This document shows positions 43,797 through 52,888 of a stretch of 64,000 nucleotides of DNA, one piece after another; positions within the stretch are counted from its first letter, which is position 1, and each line of letters starts with the position of its first letter. A program made the position numbers and the translations under genes. Under the pieces are notes generated by a model. That model was not told the DNA's origin. It did not search any database and was given only the letters and a program-made list of their open reading frames with translations. This DNA is from Nostoc linckia NIES-25 (GTDB lineage: Bacteria > Cyanobacteriota > Cyanobacteriia > Cyanobacteriales > Nostocaceae), in assembly GCF_002368035.1 (NCBI RefSeq), contig NZ_AP018222.1, positions 3,016,534 through 3,080,533 of the forward strand. Reading direction: 5' to 3'.

Positions 43797-45036
43797 TAAC
43801 ATACAGTTTGCAAAACGTTTACAACCCCTACAATCTAATGTATTTGCTGATATGGATAGAGCCAAAGCACTTGCCTTGGCTGCTGGACAACAGCTAATTG
43901 ATTTGTCTTTGGGGTCTTCTGATTTACCAGCCGAGGCACATGTTATTGAGGCGATCGCCCAATCTCTTCACGATCGCACTACCCACGGCTATCTATTATT
44001 TAATGGCACCCAAGGCTTTCGCGAAGCCGCAGCCAACTGGTACGAAAAAAAATTTGGCATCAAAGTCGATCCGCAAACTGAGGTGCTACCCCTGATTGGT
44101 TCTCAAGAAGGTACCGCTCATTTACCCTTAGCATTACTCAACCCTGGAGATTTTGCCCTGTTGCTCGATCCTGGTTACCCGTCCCATGCTGGAGGAGTCT
44201 ACCTCGCAAGCGGGCAAATTTACCCAATGCCATTAAGGGAAGAAAACGGTTTTTTACCAGTGTTTGCTGATATTCCCGCCCCAGTCTTGGCTCAGTCGCG
44301 GATGATGGTGTTAAGTTATCCCCACAATCCCACAGCTGCGATCGCTCCTTTATCTTTCTTCCAAGAAGCCGTTGCCTTCTGTCAGCAACACAATCTCGCC
44401 TTAGTTCACGATTTTCCCTACGTGGATTTGGTATTTGAAGCGACTGGGGACTGCGGAGTAGGGACCGGGAAAGAGTTTTCCCAATACCCAGTACCCAATA
44501 CCCAATCCCCAGTCCCTTCTATCTTGCAAGCCGATCCAGACAAAAGCATTTCAATTGAATTTTTTACCCTTTCCAAGTCCTACAACATGGGCGGCTTCCG
44601 CATTGGTTATGCCATCGGCAATGCCCAGTTAATTAATGCTTTACGCCAAGTAAAAGCCGCTGTTGATTTTAACCAGTATCGCGGAATTTTAAATGGGGCG
44701 ATCGCTGCTTTGACTGGCCCTCAAATTGGGGTAAAAACTGCCGTTGCTACCTTCCAGCAGCGCCGTGATGCTTTCATTGCTGCTTTACACCGCATTGGCT
44801 GGAATGTTCCCACTCCCCAAGCCACAATGTATATCTGGGCAAAGTTGCCTTCATTTTGGAGTCAAAACTCCATAGAATTTTGCACTCAGCTAGTGAAGCA
44901 AACTGGTGTAGCTGCTTCCCCAGGTGCGGGTTTTGGTAAATCCGGCGAAGGGTATGTCCGCTTTGCTTTGGTGCACGAGCCATCTTTGTTGGAAACAGCT
45001 GTAGAAAGAATGGCTAAGTTTCTAAATTCAAACTGA
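43792..45036 (+). CDS. Class I/II PLP-dependent aminotransferase (DapL/AspC-like)
   Basis: 414 residues. The fold-type I core is complete: LIDLSLGSSDLPAEAH, LPLIGSQEGTAHLPLALLNPGD (abridged), YPHNPTAA, HDFPYVDLVF and the PLP lysine in FTLSKSYNMGGFRIGYAIG. It resembles LL-diaminopimelate and aspartate aminotransferases; the substrate is not fixed by sequence. There are two oddities. The start codon sits in a heptamer array with no Shine-Dalgarno. A 73-base intergenic-type repeat (44442-44514) is inserted in frame before QADPDKSISIEF, adding ~24 residues on a surface loop. ATG 43852 (MDRAKAL) is an alternative start. Confidence 0.88.
   Translation: MINIQFAKRLQPLQSNVFADMDRAKALALAAGQQLIDLSLGSSDLPAEAHVIEAIAQSLHDRTTHGYLLFNGTQGFREAAANWYEKKFGIKVDPQTEVLPLIGSQEGTAHLPLALLNPGDFALLLDPGYPSHAGGVYLASGQIYPMPLREENGFLPVFADIPAPVLAQSRMMVLSYPHNPTAAIAPLSFFQEAVAFCQQHNLALVHDFPYVDLVFEATGDCGVGTGKEFSQYPVPNTQSPVPSILQADPDKSISIEFFTLSKSYNMGGFRIGYAIGNAQLINALRQVKAAVDFNQYRGILNGAIAALTGPQIGVKTAVATFQQRRDAFIAALHRIGWNVPTPQATMYIWAKLPSFWSQNSIEFCTQLVKQTGVAASPGAGFGKSGEGYVRFALVHEPSLLETAVERMAKFLNSN
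44442..44514. repeat. Intergenic-type repeat inserted inside the aminotransferase gene
   Basis: GACTGGGGA at 44442-44450 and its exact complement TCCCCAGTC at 44506-44514 bound a stretch of GGAGTAGGGACC and CCCAATACCCAGTACCC units, the same family as the non-coding repeats at 32349-32388 and 32460-32480. Confidence 0.8.
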
Positions 45037-45408
45037 ATGCCAAGCATTTTTTGGATGGGGTAGCACAGCTAGCTGTGCTATCCCACTTTTACGTATATAT
45101 ACTAGAAATAAAACTTATTTTATATGTATATTAAATAGCTTAGCGTTTTAACGTTATTAAGTAATGATACATATAAATCTCGAAAAATATTCGTCATCAT
45201 TTTATTGATAATCAACACGAACTTTACCCAATAAAGTCTCCCGGTTTCTTAAACTGGGTTTGTACGTTCAGCTACCAGAAACGGCTAACAATACAAATTG
45301 TATTTTTAAGCAGCAGTATTGCCACAAAGCCTGTAGCCAAGACAGTCCAAGCCTAGAAACAGCAGTAGTTTAAACCTTAACTTCCAAACTGACGGAGACT
45401 TAAAAAAA
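45037..45408. other. Spacer with terminator, then upstream region of the PEP-CTERM gene
   Basis: A hairpin terminator at 45057-45084 is followed by 320 AT-rich bases with no other gene seen. Confidence 0.55.
45057..45084 (+). terminator. Terminator of the aminotransferase gene
   Basis: GGGGTAGCACAGC and GCTGTGCTATCCC form a 13-bp stem (one G-U) with loop TA, followed by ACTTTTACG. Confidence 0.7.
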
Positions 45409-46422
45409 ATGAAGATGACTTTTCAGAAACTTGTGATTGGTGCATCAATGGCTATTAGTGTGAGCGTTGCAACTGCACCAGCACACGCTACATCTTTTAG
45501 TTTCAACAACGCGAATGAAATTAAAACATATACTGGTGGATCGAATGGTAGCTTTATCGCAAATAATACTGTAGCTGCCTCCCAAGCCTTGAGTGATGGT
45601 AATGCTTCCTCTAACGTCGAACTTTGGTATAAGGATGAAAATCCCACTTCTAACGTTGGTTTCACTGCTACACAAGGAAACTACAGTGCTACCGTTACCA
45701 GTGTTACTGCTAATGACTGGAATAATTTTAGTTCTCAATGGCTGGGTGATTTGTTCAGTACTTATACTCCATTCCAGGCAGTGTGGAACGGGTTTTCAAC
45801 AAATACCAAATCAGCAATAGCGAGTTCCCTTCCTTCATTCGGAATGGGAGATCCTAACATTGGTAGCTTCCAATTTGGTCAAAATGGCGGTGTGGAACTG
45901 ACATTGGTTGGTCACTTGGATGTCAAAACTAAACTCTCAGAGACACTTTCTACTAAGCTTAGTGCTTTGTATACTCCAATCAAATCACTATTTGGTAATA
46001 AAGATATAAATGTACTAAAGGTTTCAGACGTTGACGCTGTGCTCTCACCGCTTCAAGCGCTTCCTACTGCTCTAAAGCAAGCCCAACAAAGCAAAATAGA
46101 TGCACTGACATCATTGAAAGACCTGCTCAACTTCCAAGCGACATTAAAGGGCTACTCAGGTTCAATAGGAGCTAGTGAAATTGCTAAGGTAGTTACTGGT
46201 GGTAAAACTTACTACGCCTATAGTTTTAACTCCATTGCATCTGGAATTACAGCCTCCGATGATGGTGTATCATACAGTGCATATTACACCTGGAAGACGC
46301 CAGGATATATCGCTCCCCCTCCTCCTGCAAGCTCAGTCCCAGAACCATCAGTAATACTTGGTTTGCTGGGTGTTGCTGGTATCTTTACTACCCGACGCCA
46401 ACTAAAAAAAGCATCTATTTGA
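45409..46422 (+). CDS. PEP-CTERM sorted exported protein
   Basis: 337 residues. Signal peptide MKMTFQKLVIGASMAISVSV with cleavage after APAHA. The C-terminal sorting tail is textbook: VPEPS, a hydrophobic stretch VILGLLGVAGIFTT, then RRQLKK. PEP-CTERM proteins are processed by exosortase and end up at the surface or in exopolysaccharide. The ~290-residue body is Ser/Thr/Asn-rich with no known enzyme motif (VSDVDAVLSPLQALPTALK is helical). GGAG lies upstream of the ATG. The exosortase gene is not in this window. Confidence 0.92.
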   Translation: MKMTFQKLVIGASMAISVSVATAPAHATSFSFNNANEIKTYTGGSNGSFIANNTVAASQALSDGNASSNVELWYKDENPTSNVGFTATQGNYSATVTSVTANDWNNFSSQWLGDLFSTYTPFQAVWNGFSTNTKSAIASSLPSFGMGDPNIGSFQFGQNGGVELTLVGHLDVKTKLSETLSTKLSALYTPIKSLFGNKDINVLKVSDVDAVLSPLQALPTALKQAQQSKIDALTSLKDLLNFQATLKGYSGSIGASEIAKVVTGGKTYYAYSFNSIASGITASDDGVSYSAYYTWKTPGYIAPPPPASSVPEPSVILGLLGVAGIFTTRRQLKKASI

Positions 46423-46451
46423 GACACTGGATGTAAATCTATAAAATGATT

Positions 46452-46478
46452 AGGGGGCTATTAGCTCCCTTTTTTTTG
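46452..46478 (+). terminator. Intrinsic terminator of the PEP-CTERM gene
   Basis: AGGGGGCT and AGCTCCCT (one G-U) around ATT, directly followed by seven or eight T. Confidence 0.88.
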
Positions 46479-47024
46479 AATATTTCTTCCCAAACTAAGT
46501 AGGTAAACATAATTAAATGTGAAATACAAAAGTTTAAAACCTTGAGAGCAACTGGCTTTTACCTTCTGCCTTGTGTTGACCCTCGCGGACTCGCTCTAAG
46601 CGTACCCCTGCAATACGAGCAAGCTACGCGTAGCGTCTCGTAGAAAAGCCATGCCGTATCCTTAGGGGGAAGCAAGCTACGCCTTAGCGTCTTTGAAGGA
46701 GAAGGTTTTACGCTGCGCTATCGTGCCTTTTACTTATCGTAATGATGTATTCTCTTTATTATTTTCCATAATATATAAATCAAAAATGCTTTATTAAGGT
46801 ATTTACTCTAGTAGCAAATTATTTAATACAATTAATAATAAAAGCTTTGTGAAGAAAAGCTTAATTTTTTATTAATTATTCATTTTTGTATAATATGATT
46901 TAATTATACCAGTATAACTAAAAATGGTATATTATAATTTTTGGCTGCATAAGATAACTCAAGGTTTCTAGTCATCTCACAATTCATCTGGCGATATTTG
47001 GCTTGTAACTTAAAATGATGATAA
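46479..47024. other. Repeat-rich spacer upstream of the response regulator
   Basis: Nested GC-rich repeats (GCAAGCTACGCGTAGCGTC and relatives) at about 46575-46740, then ~280 very AT-rich bases before the response regulator. No gene is seen. Confidence 0.55.
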
Positions 47025-47453
47025 ATGGCAATGACAGCACAATTACTGAATATAAATCATGAATTGCGTTCAAATCAAGCTAGACGAATTTTGTTAGTCG
47101 AAGACCACTATCTTAATAGAATGTTACTTAGTGACTACCTAAGTTATTGTGGTTACCATGTGCAGAGTTTATCAGAAGGTTCTACTTTTTTTTCAACTAT
47201 CGAAAAATTTCAGCCAGATTTAATGTTACTCGACTTGAAATTGCCAGATGTTGATGGTTACTCACTCTTAAAACAAGTCCAGCAAAAACCCGATTTAGCA
47301 AAAATACCTATTATTGTGGTTTCAGCATTTGCTTTTAAAGCAGATCAAGAACTAGCTCTAAGTTTGGGTGCACGTCACTATTTTGTGAAACCTTTAAAAC
47401 TCAAGGATCTAATCGTGACAATTGAAAAAGAGTTTAATTGTCATCATAGATGA
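47025..47453 (+). CDS. Single-domain response regulator
   Basis: 142 residues, a lone receiver domain. Acid pocket in RILLVEDH, phospho-acceptor Asp in LMLLDLKLPDVDGYSL, Ser in IIVVSAFAF and Lys in YFVKPLKL. There is no output domain, so it would pass phosphate on or act by protein contact, as in CheY/Spo0F-type proteins. No kinase is adjacent. The convergent 59-residue gene after it is a neighbour of unknown role. Confidence 0.92.
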   Translation: MAMTAQLLNINHELRSNQARRILLVEDHYLNRMLLSDYLSYCGYHVQSLSEGSTFFSTIEKFQPDLMLLDLKLPDVDGYSLLKQVQQKPDLAKIPIIVVSAFAFKADQELALSLGARHYFVKPLKLKDLIVTIEKEFNCHHR

Positions 47454-47470
47454 ATTTTTTCCCATATTAT

Positions 47471-47650
47471 TTACTCGGCTTTTTGCTCAGCGATAAACTC
47501 TTCAACACGCTGACTAAGGTTTTGCACAGAATTGCCAATACTGGAAATTTTATTTTGTACTTCTGCTAGCAATAAAACTGCTGCTTGCAGTTCATTGAGC
47601 GTTTCGGCTATAGCTTCACGATACTGGGCTTCAAAATCTTGCAGATTCAT
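47471..47650 (-). CDS. Small conserved-looking helical protein (59 aa)
   Basis: 59 codons from ATG 47650 to TAA 47471: MNLQDFEAQYREAIAETLNE, then helices with LQAAVLLLAEVQNKI and SVQNLSQRVEEFIAEQKAE. Clean heptad-like pattern, coding-type composition, and stop only 18 bases from the convergent response regulator. It resembles short coiled-coil proteins seen in Nostocales. Function unknown; it may form helical bundles. Confidence 0.7.
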   Translation of the reverse strand: MNLQDFEAQYREAIAETLNELQAAVLLLAEVQNKISSIGNSVQNLSQRVEEFIAEQKAE

Positions 47651-48295
47651 AATTTATTTATCTGTCATTATCATAATAGTTATATTTTCAATAATAAGCA
47701 TAAATTTAACTTCCTAAATCCGTTAATACGCTTAATATTAAAACTTCAAAAAATTATTGAGTTTGATAAAAATTATATAAACATAACATACTAAATTAAT
47801 TTTAGATTGCTGAGAGCTAGCCTCTCCTGTCTCGCCATATTATTACACAAAAGCAAGCAGCAATAGCTTGTGGTGCGTTGAAACTGACTACACTAGATAG
47901 CAGTTTGAGGATTTAAAATCTAAAATGAAAAGATTTGTTTGGTTTACCAGCAGCAGAGGATGTAGCTCGCTTGTTTGGAAGAGTACCGAAATAATTTTTA
48001 ATTTAAAATCTAAAATTTGCACTGTTAAAAATTAAAAATACTTTTTCTTTAAAATATAATTATCAGGTGGAAAAGATAAATTCAAAAAGCAAAGTTTTGA
48101 TTTTAATAAATATTGAAAATTCAACTCATAGCTACAAGAACTAAGTCCAAGCAGAGGCTTTGGTCAAGAAAACTTATACTCTTCTATGATATTGACTAGA
48201 AGCTTAGCTAAGTATATTTACTTTACAAGGCTTCGTAAAATGGGCAAGAAAAGATAATTTTTCTTAAAATAGAGAAAGATTACTTAATTTTAGTT
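47651..48295. other. Spacer with a short coding-like remnant before uvrC
   Basis: Mostly AT-rich, with AATCTAAAAT repeats. At about 47930-47995 one frame reads KDLFGLPAAEDVARLFGRVPK between two stops, which looks like the end of a lost gene. The region 47995-48290 shows nothing distinct. Confidence 0.4.
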
Positions 48296-50173
48296 GTGAC
48301 AATATCCACTCAAATACTACCACTGGTTAAAGAGCCGGAACGACTGGAAAACCGTCTCGCGGAAATTCCACCGGAACCGGGGGTTTATTTCATGCGGGAC
48401 AAAAGCGATCGCATTATATATATAGGTAAATCGCGTAAGTTGCGATCGCGCGTGCGTTCCTATTTCCGGGATGGATACAACAAAAGCGAACGCATCGCCA
48501 CAATGGTAAAATTAGTGACGGAAATTGAATTCATCGTCACTGATACTGAATCCGAAGCCTTGGCGCTGGAAGCCAACTTGATTAAGCAGCACCAGCCATA
48601 TTTTAACGTGCTGCTCAAAGATGATAAAAAATATCCGTATCTCTGCATCACTTGGTCGGAAGACTATCCACGGATTTTTATCACTCGAAAACGCCAGCTA
48701 GGCAAAGAAAAGGATAAATTTTATGGGCCTTATACCGATGCTGGTTTGTTGCGAGAAATTTTACGTTTGTGTAAGCGCATCTTTCCCCAGCGACAACGAC
48801 CTCAACCGCTTTTCAAAGATCGTCCTTGTTTGAATTACGATTTAGGGCGCTGTCCGGGTGTATGTCAACAGATGATTTCACCAGAAGAATATCGCAAAAT
48901 TGTCCAAAAAATCGCGATGGTCTTCCAAGGTCGAACTCAAGAGTTGATTGATATTTTGACCCAACAAATGAACGCTGCTGCTGAGGACTTGAATTTTGAG
49001 TCAGCGGCGCGAATTCGCGATCAAATTTCTGGGTTAAAGTCACTGACAGCCGACCAAAAAGTATCCTTACCAGATGATACAGTTTCGCGGGATGCGATCG
49101 CCTTAGCAGCTGACGCACAACACGCCTGCATTCAACTATTCCAAATTCGCGCTGGACAATTGGTGGGACGCTTGGCGTTTGTGGCGGATGCTCATGCAGA
49201 ACCAGGAGCAATTTTACAACGAGCCTTAGAAGAACATTACCAAACTGCTGACTCTGTGGAAATACCCACAGAAATTTTAGTACAGCATGAGTTACCGGAT
49301 ACAGGAATATTGGCAGATGTCTTAACTGAACGTAAAGGTAGAAAAGTGACGATTTTGGCTCCTTTGCGGCAAACTAAGGCAGAATTAATAGAGATGGTAG
49401 AGCGAAATGCCCAGTATGAATTACAAAGGATGCAAAAATTGGGCGATCGCAATCACCAAGCAATGCAAGATTTAGCGGCTATTCTGGATTTACCAGACGT
49501 ACCTCACCGCATCGAAGGTTATGACATTTCCCACATTCAAGGGTCAAATGCTGTAGCTTCGCAAGTCGTGTTTATCGACGGGTTACCCGCCAAGCAGCAC
49601 TATCGCCACTACAAAATCAAAAATCCCACAGTCACAGCCGGACATTCGGATGATTTTGCTAGTCTGGCGGAAGTTATCCAACGCCGGTTTCGCAAGTATG
49701 CTGAAGATCCGCAATTAACACGTTTGGGTAATCCTGACTGGCCCGATTTAATTATGATTGATGGCGGTAAAGGTCAATTATCTTCAGTTGTTGCTGTTTT
49801 GCAAGAAATGAATTTATTGGAAGACTTGCGAGTTGTGAGTTTAGCCAAGCAGCGAGAAGAGATTTTTTTACCAGGAGAATCTCAACCATTAACCACTGAC
49901 GCAGAACAACCAGGGGTACAGCTATTGCGACGACTGCGGGATGAAGCGCATCGGTTTGCAGTCACTTTCCATCGTCAGCAACGCAGTGATAAATTAAAGC
50001 GATCGCGTTTAGATGAAATTCCAGGTTTAGGACATCATCGACAAAAGCAGCTACTAGGACATTTTCGCTCGGTTGATTATATCCGGCAAGCAACAACCGC
50101 GCAACTCGCCGAAGTTCCCGGAATCGGGCCGCGTTTGGCTCAAGAAATTTACGATTATTTTCATCCATCTTGA
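48296..50173 (+). CDS. uvrC: Excinuclease ABC subunit C
   Basis: 625 residues from a GTG start. GIY-YIG nuclease domain (PGVYFMRDKSDRIIYIGKS), UVR helix pair (AAEDLNFESAARIRDQISGL, binds UvrB), RNase H-like C-terminal nuclease (YDISHIQGSNAVASQVVF, MIDGGKGQL) and a terminal HhH pair (LDEIPGLGHHRQKQLL, VPGIGPRLAQEIYDYF). It makes the 3' and 5' incisions in nucleotide excision repair with UvrAB. Confidence 0.97.
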   Translation: MTISTQILPLVKEPERLENRLAEIPPEPGVYFMRDKSDRIIYIGKSRKLRSRVRSYFRDGYNKSERIATMVKLVTEIEFIVTDTESEALALEANLIKQHQPYFNVLLKDDKKYPYLCITWSEDYPRIFITRKRQLGKEKDKFYGPYTDAGLLREILRLCKRIFPQRQRPQPLFKDRPCLNYDLGRCPGVCQQMISPEEYRKIVQKIAMVFQGRTQELIDILTQQMNAAAEDLNFESAARIRDQISGLKSLTADQKVSLPDDTVSRDAIALAADAQHACIQLFQIRAGQLVGRLAFVADAHAEPGAILQRALEEHYQTADSVEIPTEILVQHELPDTGILADVLTERKGRKVTILAPLRQTKAELIEMVERNAQYELQRMQKLGDRNHQAMQDLAAILDLPDVPHRIEGYDISHIQGSNAVASQVVFIDGLPAKQHYRHYKIKNPTVTAGHSDDFASLAEVIQRRFRKYAEDPQLTRLGNPDWPDLIMIDGGKGQLSSVVAVLQEMNLLEDLRVVSLAKQREEIFLPGESQPLTTDAEQPGVQLLRRLRDEAHRFAVTFHRQQRSDKLKRSRLDEIPGLGHHRQKQLLGHFRSVDYIRQATTAQLAEVPGIGPRLAQEIYDYFHPS

Positions 50174-50275
50174 TATCAGCCAAACAATGCAAGGATTTTA
50201 GATTGGCTTCATACCTGTTCCTTCCACGTTACTGCTGTTTAAGGGACTTCCAAATAAAAAAACATACAATTTTTC

Positions 50276-50335
50276 TTGTGGGGTGGGCGTCTCGCCCGCC
50301 CGTAAACAAGGGCGGACAAGATGTCCACCCCACAA
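50276..50335. repeat. Hairpin repeat (TTGTGGGGTGG...CCACCCCACAA), copy 2
   Basis: Perfect 11-base inverted ends, a 60-bp unit with GGGCGGACAAGATGTCC inside; copy 1 is at 20483-20543. It lies between converging uvrC and the next gene. Confidence 0.8.
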
Positions 50336-50379
50336 TATTGGATAATTTATTTCTTGGTAATCCCTAATAGAGAAAATCC

Positions 50380-50814
50380 TCATTGGGGATGCCCACAATT
50401 TTGTAAAGTATTTTCAAAATGCGTTTCAAATGCTCTTTTATTACCGATTTCATCTAAATAACGCACTTTGAATTTGATAACTATAACATCAGGAGCATCA
50501 TATCCAAATATCCGATCTAAAAACGAAGGCTGTCGAATCTCGTAAGGCCCACCAGTATTGATAGAACAGCAGTCTGGATTTTCTTTGATATATTCTTCAA
50601 AACTTTCATATTTGATGTAGTTGTAACTGCTTCGTCCTAAATCTGTTCGATCGTTTTGATAATCAAAAACCATTCGGAACCTCTCTTCATCGCTTAGATA
50701 ACGCATCTTGGCGAAGCATAATCCTGAATAATTAAAGCCAAAGTATGCGAATAAAGCGCTTAATGGTATTCCCATGAAAACGAGAACATGTAAAAGAAAA
50801 GTACGGTCTATCAT
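50380..50814 (-). CDS. Membrane-anchored protein of unknown function
   Basis: 144 residues with one N-terminal hydrophobic helix (FLLHVLVFMGIPLSALFAYF) and a soluble part rich in Tyr/Asp/Glu (YQNDRTDLGRSSYNYIKYES, abridged) ending with NTLQNCGHPQ. Three Cys (DCC, NCG) may matter if it lies outside the cytosol. Family not recognised. Confidence 0.6.
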   Translation of the reverse strand: MIDRTFLLHVLVFMGIPLSALFAYFGFNYSGLCFAKMRYLSDEERFRMVFDYQNDRTDLGRSSYNYIKYESFEEYIKENPDCCSINTGGPYEIRQPSFLDRIFGYDAPDVIVIKFKVRYLDEIGNKRAFETHFENTLQNCGHPQ

Positions 50815-51813
50815 TATATTTTGGCAATGAAATTATTACAGCATTTTTCATCTATTTGAACCACAATTTTCGGTAGGGGCTTTACAGCTGTACATTGCAA
50901 CTTAAAGTGAAACCCTGATGAAAACGTGATGAGCGAGTTCTACTCACTTACCATCAAGATCCGCGTTACCCCACCCCGATTTTGTCTAAAGCCAAAATCG
51001 CCCCTCCGCTTAGCAAGGGGAGGGGTTGGGGGTGGGGTAAAACGATTGTGAGGCAATTTGAGCTTAAGTTGACACGTATGACAGTTGTAAAGCCCCTACA
51101 ACGTGGTCTATTTACCTGAAAATTGCCGTAAGTTAAATAGTATCTAAAAAGCAATACGGTTCAATTAAGGATTTTTAGTACGAGCCAGAAATTTCAGGAC
51201 ACCATGAGTAGTGAGAGTAAGATTAAAGCGATCGCACTTCTGGAGAAATTACCAACGGCGTCAGGAATAAGTACGTTGGGAATTTTTAGTTAAATATACG
51301 CATAAAAAATTATACTTGTTTAAGTGATTTTACGCAGATTGGCTAAACCGTCTCTACCGACTCCGTATGTTTCTTTCGATGAAATATTTTCTGGACAGAA
51401 TTTAATTTTATAATCTTGTAGGTAAACATTAACTAAATCTTAAGAGAGATATTTTGTAACCAAAGATACAGTATTTTTTGAAATTTAACTTTTGAATACT
51501 AGAACGGCTTTTTTGTGTTTGTCTACCATCATTAAAAATCAGTCTCTCTCAAAGCATTAACCATAGGGATCGCTCAATCTCTAAGCAGAATTTATTAAAA
51601 CTTTAATTTATGTATCTAAAGTAGGAGGATAAAATAACATAAATTTGAGGATAATAGATTGAAGATATCCAAAATTTTTCAAACCTGAAATTTTGTTTAA
51701 AATCATTAGCTAATTTCACAGCAGTTTGTTAAGTTGGGTCGAGCCAGAATTTTTTACTGGTTGACATAGCAGTTTTAGCAAATAAAAAATAATTTAGAAC
51801 CAGGGGTCTTGAA
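50815..51813. other. 1-kb spacer with a nested inverted repeat
   Basis: Contains the inverted repeat 50966-51040 and otherwise AT-rich DNA. A 29-codon ORF at 51205 (MSSESKIKAIALLEKLPTAS and onward) may be a gene fragment. No RNA gene is seen. Confidence 0.5.
50966..51040. repeat. Nested inverted repeat with 12-bp perfect ends
   Basis: TTACCCCACCCC (50966-50977) pairs with GGGGTGGGGTAA (51029-51040). Inside, CGATTTTG/CCAAAATCG and CCCCTCC/GGGGAGGGG form further stems. Confidence 0.75.
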
Positions 51814-51993
51814 ATGCAGACAGTACAAAAGATTTACTGCCCAAATTGTGGTAGCAAAGCGGAGCGTTATTTTATTACTGATAATGAATTAACTCGGACA
51901 CAATGCCCAAGTTGTGATTACTTAATGATTAGCTGCACTCGCACTGGCAAAGTCATTGAGGCTTATGCCCCAGGAATTCTTGCAAGAAGATAA
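51814..51993 (+). CDS. Small zinc-ribbon protein (59 aa)
   Basis: 59 codons from ATG 51814 to TAA 51993. It has two Cys pairs, YCPNCGSK and QCPSCDYL, spaced as a zinc ribbon, followed by MISCTRTGKVIEAYAPGIL. Similar short proteins are widespread in cyanobacteria and sometimes labelled PriA-like, though they are far too short to be the helicase. It is probably a nucleic-acid or protein-binding zinc protein. Its stop lies 10 bases from that of the convergent phosphoribosyltransferase. Confidence 0.82.
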   Translation: MQTVQKIYCPNCGSKAERYFITDNELTRTQCPSCDYLMISCTRTGKVIEAYAPGILARR

Positions 51994-52003
51994 AAATTAA
52001 AAA

Positions 52004-52702
52004 TTACTCACACGAATCTGTGCTGGCTATTGTTTTTTGTTGCTGGAGATATCCGATAACTTCTAATATGTCTACTTGGGGAAATTGTGCGTAAAAATTA
52101 CTCACACTCCAGAAAGGTTCCGGTGTTTTCAAAACAATTATGCGATCGCCCCATTGATTCAACCAAGGTAGCAATTTTGGTGGTGCTACCGGAGTACATA
52201 GCCAAATTGCTGCCGGTGAAAGGGCTTTGATGGCAATAGAAGCAACAGCCATAGTCATACCTGTGGCAATGCCATCATCAACCAAGATTGCCGTAGCATC
52301 CTTTGTATTCACCTGAGGACAAGCAGAAATTAATTGCTCCTCCAAAGATTTAGCTTGCTTAATAGCTTTATTTAAAGCCACTTCTCGCCACCGTACATCA
52401 TGTTTGGGGCGAAATAGTTTTTGCTCAGTCCAAAGAACATTTCCAGAACTTGTGACTGCACCAATAGCTAACTCTGGGTTTTCTGGATGGCTAATTTTTT
52501 TAGGTACAACTATCGTTAACGGACAACCCAAAAGGCTTGCTATTGGTGCTGCCACCGGTACACCCCCCCTTGGCAAAGCATAAACAATTGGTACAGGCTT
52601 TAGCCCAGAATCAATAGTTTGCTGAGTCAAAAGATCGTGAATGACTCGCGCCAATTCTTCACCCGCATGGATGCGATCGGCAAAAAGTGGGGTATATGAC
52701 AT
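52004..52702 (-). CDS. Phosphoribosyltransferase family protein
   Basis: 232 residues. The PRPP-binding loop reads ATAILVDDGIATGMTM, and the N-terminal half has YALPRGGVPVAAPIASLLGCPL and VVPKKISHPENPELAIGAV. These match the stand-alone phosphoribosyltransferases often linked to stress or erythromycin-esterase-type genes. Substrate unknown; no comF-type zinc finger. Confidence 0.88.
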   Translation of the reverse strand: MSYTPLFADRIHAGEELARVIHDLLTQQTIDSGLKPVPIVYALPRGGVPVAAPIASLLGCPLTIVVPKKISHPENPELAIGAVTSSGNVLWTEQKLFRPKHDVRWREVALNKAIKQAKSLEEQLISACPQVNTKDATAILVDDGIATGMTMAVASIAIKALSPAAIWLCTPVAPPKLLPWLNQWGDRIIVLKTPEPFWSVSNFYAQFPQVDILEVIGYLQQQKTIASTDSCE

Positions 52703-52888
52703 GGTTTCCCCTAGTGTCTTAGGACGGCACTGCCTTTATGATGACTGAATTTTGTCTCAAATTAACTGATAGAATAAGATTTCTATAAATAATAAGTATT
52801 CAGTAAAAGTTTATTTCCGAGCAGTCCCCAACCAAAGGCAGACTTGAATCAGATAAGACTGGTGCTGATACCAAAATCGTAAATTTTC

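Noticed and set aside
43557..43800. CRISPR array suspected from regular repeats
   Set aside because: Repeats are 7 bp with no spacers and no cas genes; it is a heptamer tandem array.
51205..51294. 29-codon ORF that resembles an antitoxin N-terminus
   Set aside because: Too short, no RBS and no toxin gene beside it.
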